From assembly GCA_004138175.2 (NCBI GenBank), contig RYFE02000003.1:267686-331685 (forward strand): a stretch of 64,000 nt of DNA. The letters run 5' to 3'. Position 1 is the stretch's first letter; each line of letters begins with the position of its first letter. Below the pieces are notes generated by a model. It saw nothing but the letters and a program-made list of their open reading frames with translations, did no database searches and had not been told where the DNA came from. Positions 61,697-64,000 of the stretch are shown here, piece after piece. Position numbers and translations under genes: made by a program. The DNA is from Chloroflexales bacterium ZM16-3 (GTDB taxonomy: Bacteria; Chloroflexota; Chloroflexia; Chloroflexales; Chloroflexaceae).

Positions 61697-63583
61697 ATGA
61701 ATCTCCTCTCGATCGAGTCTATCAGCAAGCAGTATGCCGAGCGCCCGCTCTTTGAAGATGTCACCTTCGGCATGAACCGTGGCGAGCGCCTCGGCGTGAT
61801 CGGCGTCAACGGCAGCGGTAAGAGCACCCTCTTACGCATCGTGGCCGGCATCGAGCCTCCCGATAGTGGGCGCGTTGTCCTCTCTGGTGGCACCCACGTC
61901 GCCTACCTGCCCCAGGCGCCCCTGCTCCCCGAGGCGCAGACCGTGCTAGAGGCGGTGTTCGCCGGCGACTCCCCCACCGTGCGCCTGCTCCGCGAGTACG
62001 AGCTGGTCAGCACCCAGCTCGCCGAGCACCCTCACGATGCCAGTCTGCTCGCTCGCCTGAGCACCCTCACCCCCCAGATGGACGCCCTCGGTGCCTGGGA
62101 TGCCGAGTCGTCTGCCCACACGATCATCACTGAGCTGGGCCTTGCCGAATACGCCAACTCCCCGATCTCCATCCTCTCCGGCGGCCAGCGCAAGCGCGTC
62201 GCCATGGCCCGCGCCCTCGTCGATCAGCCCGACCTGCTCATTCTCGACGAGCCGACCAACCACATCGACACCGACACGATTGCCTGGATGGAGGACTACC
62301 TCTCCCGCAGCACCTGCGCCCTCCTCCTCGTCACCCACGACCGCTACTTCCTCGACCGGCTCGTGTCGCGCATGATCGAGCTCGATCGCGGCCGACTCAG
62401 CAGCTACGCTGGCAACTACGCCAGCTTCCTAGAGCAGAAGGCCGAGCGGATCGCCCGCGAGTCTGCCGCTGAGGATGCCCGCCAGAACTTGCTGCGCCGC
62501 GAGATCGCCTGGCTCCGCCGCGGTGCCCAGGCCCGCACCACCAAGCAGAAGGCTCACGTCGAGCGCGTGTATACCTTAATGGAGCAGCGCCCTGACGCAG
62601 CCCAGGGCAGCGTCGGAATAGATGTGGGGGCTGGCCGCCGCATCGGCAAGCGTGTCCTTGAGCTTCACGGTGTGAGCAAGCGCTACGACGACCGCATCCT
62701 GATCGACCGCTTCAGCCTTGAGCTTACGTCGAGCGACCGGGTCGGTATTATTGGCCCGAACGGCAGTGGGAAATCGACCCTGCTGAACCTGATCACAGGC
62801 CGCACCCAGCCCGACAGCGGCGAGATCCGTGTTGGCGAGACGATCTACATGGCCTACTATGATCAGGAAAGCGCCGGGCTCGATCCGGCCCAGCGAGTTG
62901 TTGACTACATCCGTGAGGTTGCCGAGCTGGTGCGTGGGCGCGATGGCGCACTGCTGGCCGCCACGCAGATGCTTGAGCGCTTCCTGTTCACCCCCGAGAT
63001 GCAGTGGGCCACGATCGCGACCCTCTCTGGCGGCGAGCGTCGCCGCCTCTACCTGCTTCGCCAGCTCATCCACAACCCGAACCTGCTCATCCTCGATGAG
63101 CCGACCAACGACCTCGATCTCCAGACCCTCGGCGTCCTGGAGAATTACCTGGACGACTTCAGCGGTGCTGTGATCGCCGTCTCACATGATCGCTACTTCC
63201 TTGATCGGGTCGTCGGCCGTATCTTTGCCTTCGAGGGGGATGGTCGTATCATCGAATACCCTGGTAACTACACCACCTACAGCGAGTATCGCGCCCGCAA
63301 ACCTGTCGAGAAGGCCGCAGCACCTGTAAAGGCGAAGCTCGTTACCCCTGCGGCAGCGCCCATAGGGCCGCGCAAGCTGAGCAGTAAAGAGCGACGCGAG
63401 CTTGAGACCCTGGAGCGGCGCATCGCTGAGCTTGAAACCCAGCGTGACGCCATTGGTGTCACACTTAACAGCGCTGGCTCCGACCACACACGCTACAGCC
63501 GCTTGGCCGCCGACCTGGCTGCGGTCGAGGCTGCTATCGAGACGAGCTTTATGCGCTGGGCCGAGCTCGCAGAATTCGCATAA
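61697..63583 (+). CDS. ABC-F family ATPase (Uup-like)
   Basis: A 628-residue soluble protein with two ABC domains. First: GVNGSGKSTLLRIVAG, LSGGQRKRVAMARAL, LLILDEPTNHID. Second: GPNGSGKSTLLNLITG, LSGGERRRLYLLRQL, LLILDEPTNDLD. Between them is the P-site tRNA interaction linker (about 240-300, charged helices). The C-terminal coiled coil (LSSKERRELETLERRIAELETQRDA to the end) is typical of Uup. ABC-F proteins act on ribosomes or, for Uup, on branched DNA. The ATG at 61697 is preferred over 61676 because of family start and the promoter position. Confidence 0.93.
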   Translation: MNLLSIESISKQYAERPLFEDVTFGMNRGERLGVIGVNGSGKSTLLRIVAGIEPPDSGRVVLSGGTHVAYLPQAPLLPEAQTVLEAVFAGDSPTVRLLREYELVSTQLAEHPHDASLLARLSTLTPQMDALGAWDAESSAHTIITELGLAEYANSPISILSGGQRKRVAMARALVDQPDLLILDEPTNHIDTDTIAWMEDYLSRSTCALLLVTHDRYFLDRLVSRMIELDRGRLSSYAGNYASFLEQKAERIARESAAEDARQNLLRREIAWLRRGAQARTTKQKAHVERVYTLMEQRPDAAQGSVGIDVGAGRRIGKRVLELHGVSKRYDDRILIDRFSLELTSSDRVGIIGPNGSGKSTLLNLITGRTQPDSGEIRVGETIYMAYYDQESAGLDPAQRVVDYIREVAELVRGRDGALLAATQMLERFLFTPEMQWATIATLSGGERRRLYLLRQLIHNPNLLILDEPTNDLDLQTLGVLENYLDDFSGAVIAVSHDRYFLDRVVGRIFAFEGDGRIIEYPGNYTTYSEYRARKPVEKAAAPVKAKLVTPAAAPIGPRKLSSKERRELETLERRIAELETQRDAIGVTLNSAGSDHTRYSRLAADLAAVEAAIETSFMRWAELAEFA

Positions 63584-63647
63584 CACGCCCATAACGCGTT
63601 CATAATATTGATCCAATACATTTGCCCGCCACCAATGTAGTAAGAGA

Positions 63648-63681
63648 GGGTTTGAGGCTTCAGAGAGCCTCAAACCCTTTT
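63648..63681 (+). terminator. Intrinsic terminator after ABC-F gene
   Basis: GGGTTTGAGGCT (63648-63659) pairs with AGCCTCAAACCC (63666-63677), followed by TTTT. Confidence 0.85.
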
Positions 63682-63693
63682 GTGCAAAATAAT

Positions 63694-63722
63694 TTGACAA
63701 CCCTCTGGCAGGGTGATATACT
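63694..63722 (+). promoter_or_regulatory. Consensus sigma-70 rRNA operon promoter
   Basis: TTGACA (63694-63699), 17-base spacer, TATACT (63717-63722). Transcription would start near 63729, some 240 bases before 16S. Confidence 0.9.
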
Positions 63723-63819
63723 ACGCGGGCTGGAACGAATGAGGCCTCACTCAGAAATGGGTAGACCAAACAGGTAAAACATAAGCGAACCGCGCTGAAA
63801 TCTAATTTCAGAGACGTCG

Positions 63820-63863
63820 CCAGGGGAGTTCGGTTTACCGGACGCTCCCTGGTTTTGTTTTTT
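63820..63863 (+). terminator. Terminator-like hairpin inside the rRNA leader
   Basis: CCAGGGGAG (63820-63828) pairs with CTCCCTGG (63845-63852, one bulge), with an inner TTCGGTTTACCGGA, followed by TTTTGTTTTTT. It is between the promoter and 16S. A boxA-like TGCACCTTCACA follows at 63883-63894. Confidence 0.65.
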
Positions 63864-63964
63864 GCCTGATGTTCGGCCAGTATGCACCTTCACAACTAAA
63901 TTGCGATAGCAAGTGGGTTCACGTGAACAAAGCTGGAGTAAAGGCGAAAGCCAAGCTTCGGTCA

Positions 63965-64000
63965 ACAACGCAGAGTTTGATCCTGGCTCAGGATGAACGC
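63965..64000 (+). rRNA. rrs: 16S ribosomal RNA, 5' end (truncated by the window)
   Basis: AGAGTTTGATCCTGGCTCAG begins at 63972 and continues GATGAACGC to the window edge, the universal 5' region of 16S rRNA. The mature 5' end is placed about seven bases upstream by analogy with E. coli. Confidence 0.95.

Overview
The window looks like the chromosome of a filamentous member of the Chloroflexota (class Chloroflexia, probably on the Roseiflexus/Chloroflexus side). The reasons are high GC coding DNA, dodecin and PspC-type small proteins, a DUF5667-type anti-sigma factor, secreted proteins with repeat domains and a C-terminal LP-rich tail, a mevalonate-type decarboxylase close to the phosphomevalonate decarboxylase known from Roseiflexus, and an Isp-type (group 1e-like) [NiFe] hydrogenase. 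The placement is an inference; the first 30-odd bases of a 16S rRNA gene at the right edge are too few to place it.

Layout. 1-11.4 kb: FAD oxidase fragment, purF, a P1-family peptidase, an RlmD-like methyltransferase, then a leftward block (purC, PH-domain protein, purM, hisG, creatininase-like, hisS-like). 11.4-27 kb: an AT-hook protein, dodecin, PspC, an orphan DNA methyltransferase, a secreted eight-domain repeat protein, a GH39-like secreted hydrolase, a thioesterase, a TIR-WD40 protein, an orphan molybdopterin hydroxylase subunit, and a membrane-anchored beta-propeller. 27-28 kb: folD with an AT-rich regulatory spacer. 28.4-41.0 kb: the most interesting block, all rightward: PocR-type regulator, DsrE-like protein, lipoyl carrier protein, hydrogenase small subunit, Isp1 cytochrome b, Isp2 (HdrD-like), hydrogenase large subunit, maturation protease, second lipoyl carrier, lipoate ligase, LipS1-like and LipS2-like radical SAM proteins, second lipoate ligase-like protein. 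41-64 kb: a two-headed amidase, guaB, phosphomevalonate decarboxylase, ychF, ECF sigma/anti-sigma, an LsrF-like aldolase with a RhaD-SDR fusion, DUF507, a two-component system, a CaiB-family protein, ftsH, an ABC-F ATPase, and a strong rRNA promoter with a long leader running into 16S.

How the central block may work. The hydrogenase-Isp part is a known architecture: H2 is split outside the membrane and electrons pass through cytochrome b to a cytoplasmic HdrD-like protein whose natural acceptor is uncertain. Here that unit is packed with two GcvH-like proteins that keep the lipoylation lysine, a DsrE-type sulfur carrier, and a complete set of lipoyl-assembly genes of the LipS1/LipS2 type known from sulfur-oxidising sHdr systems, but no HdrA and no glycine cleavage P or T protein. 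The inference is that the HdrD-like subunit exchanges electrons with lipoyl disulfides on dedicated carrier proteins, a hydrogen-linked lipoyl/sulfur system that I cannot match to a described pathway.

Non-coding DNA is also unusual. Most spacers hold seven- or eight-base tandem repeats, often in facing arms; many palindromes end in three-base loops of the GNA type; a two-hairpin module of about 110 bp occurs three times with paired compensatory changes; and REPIN-like GC-rich repeats occur at two places.
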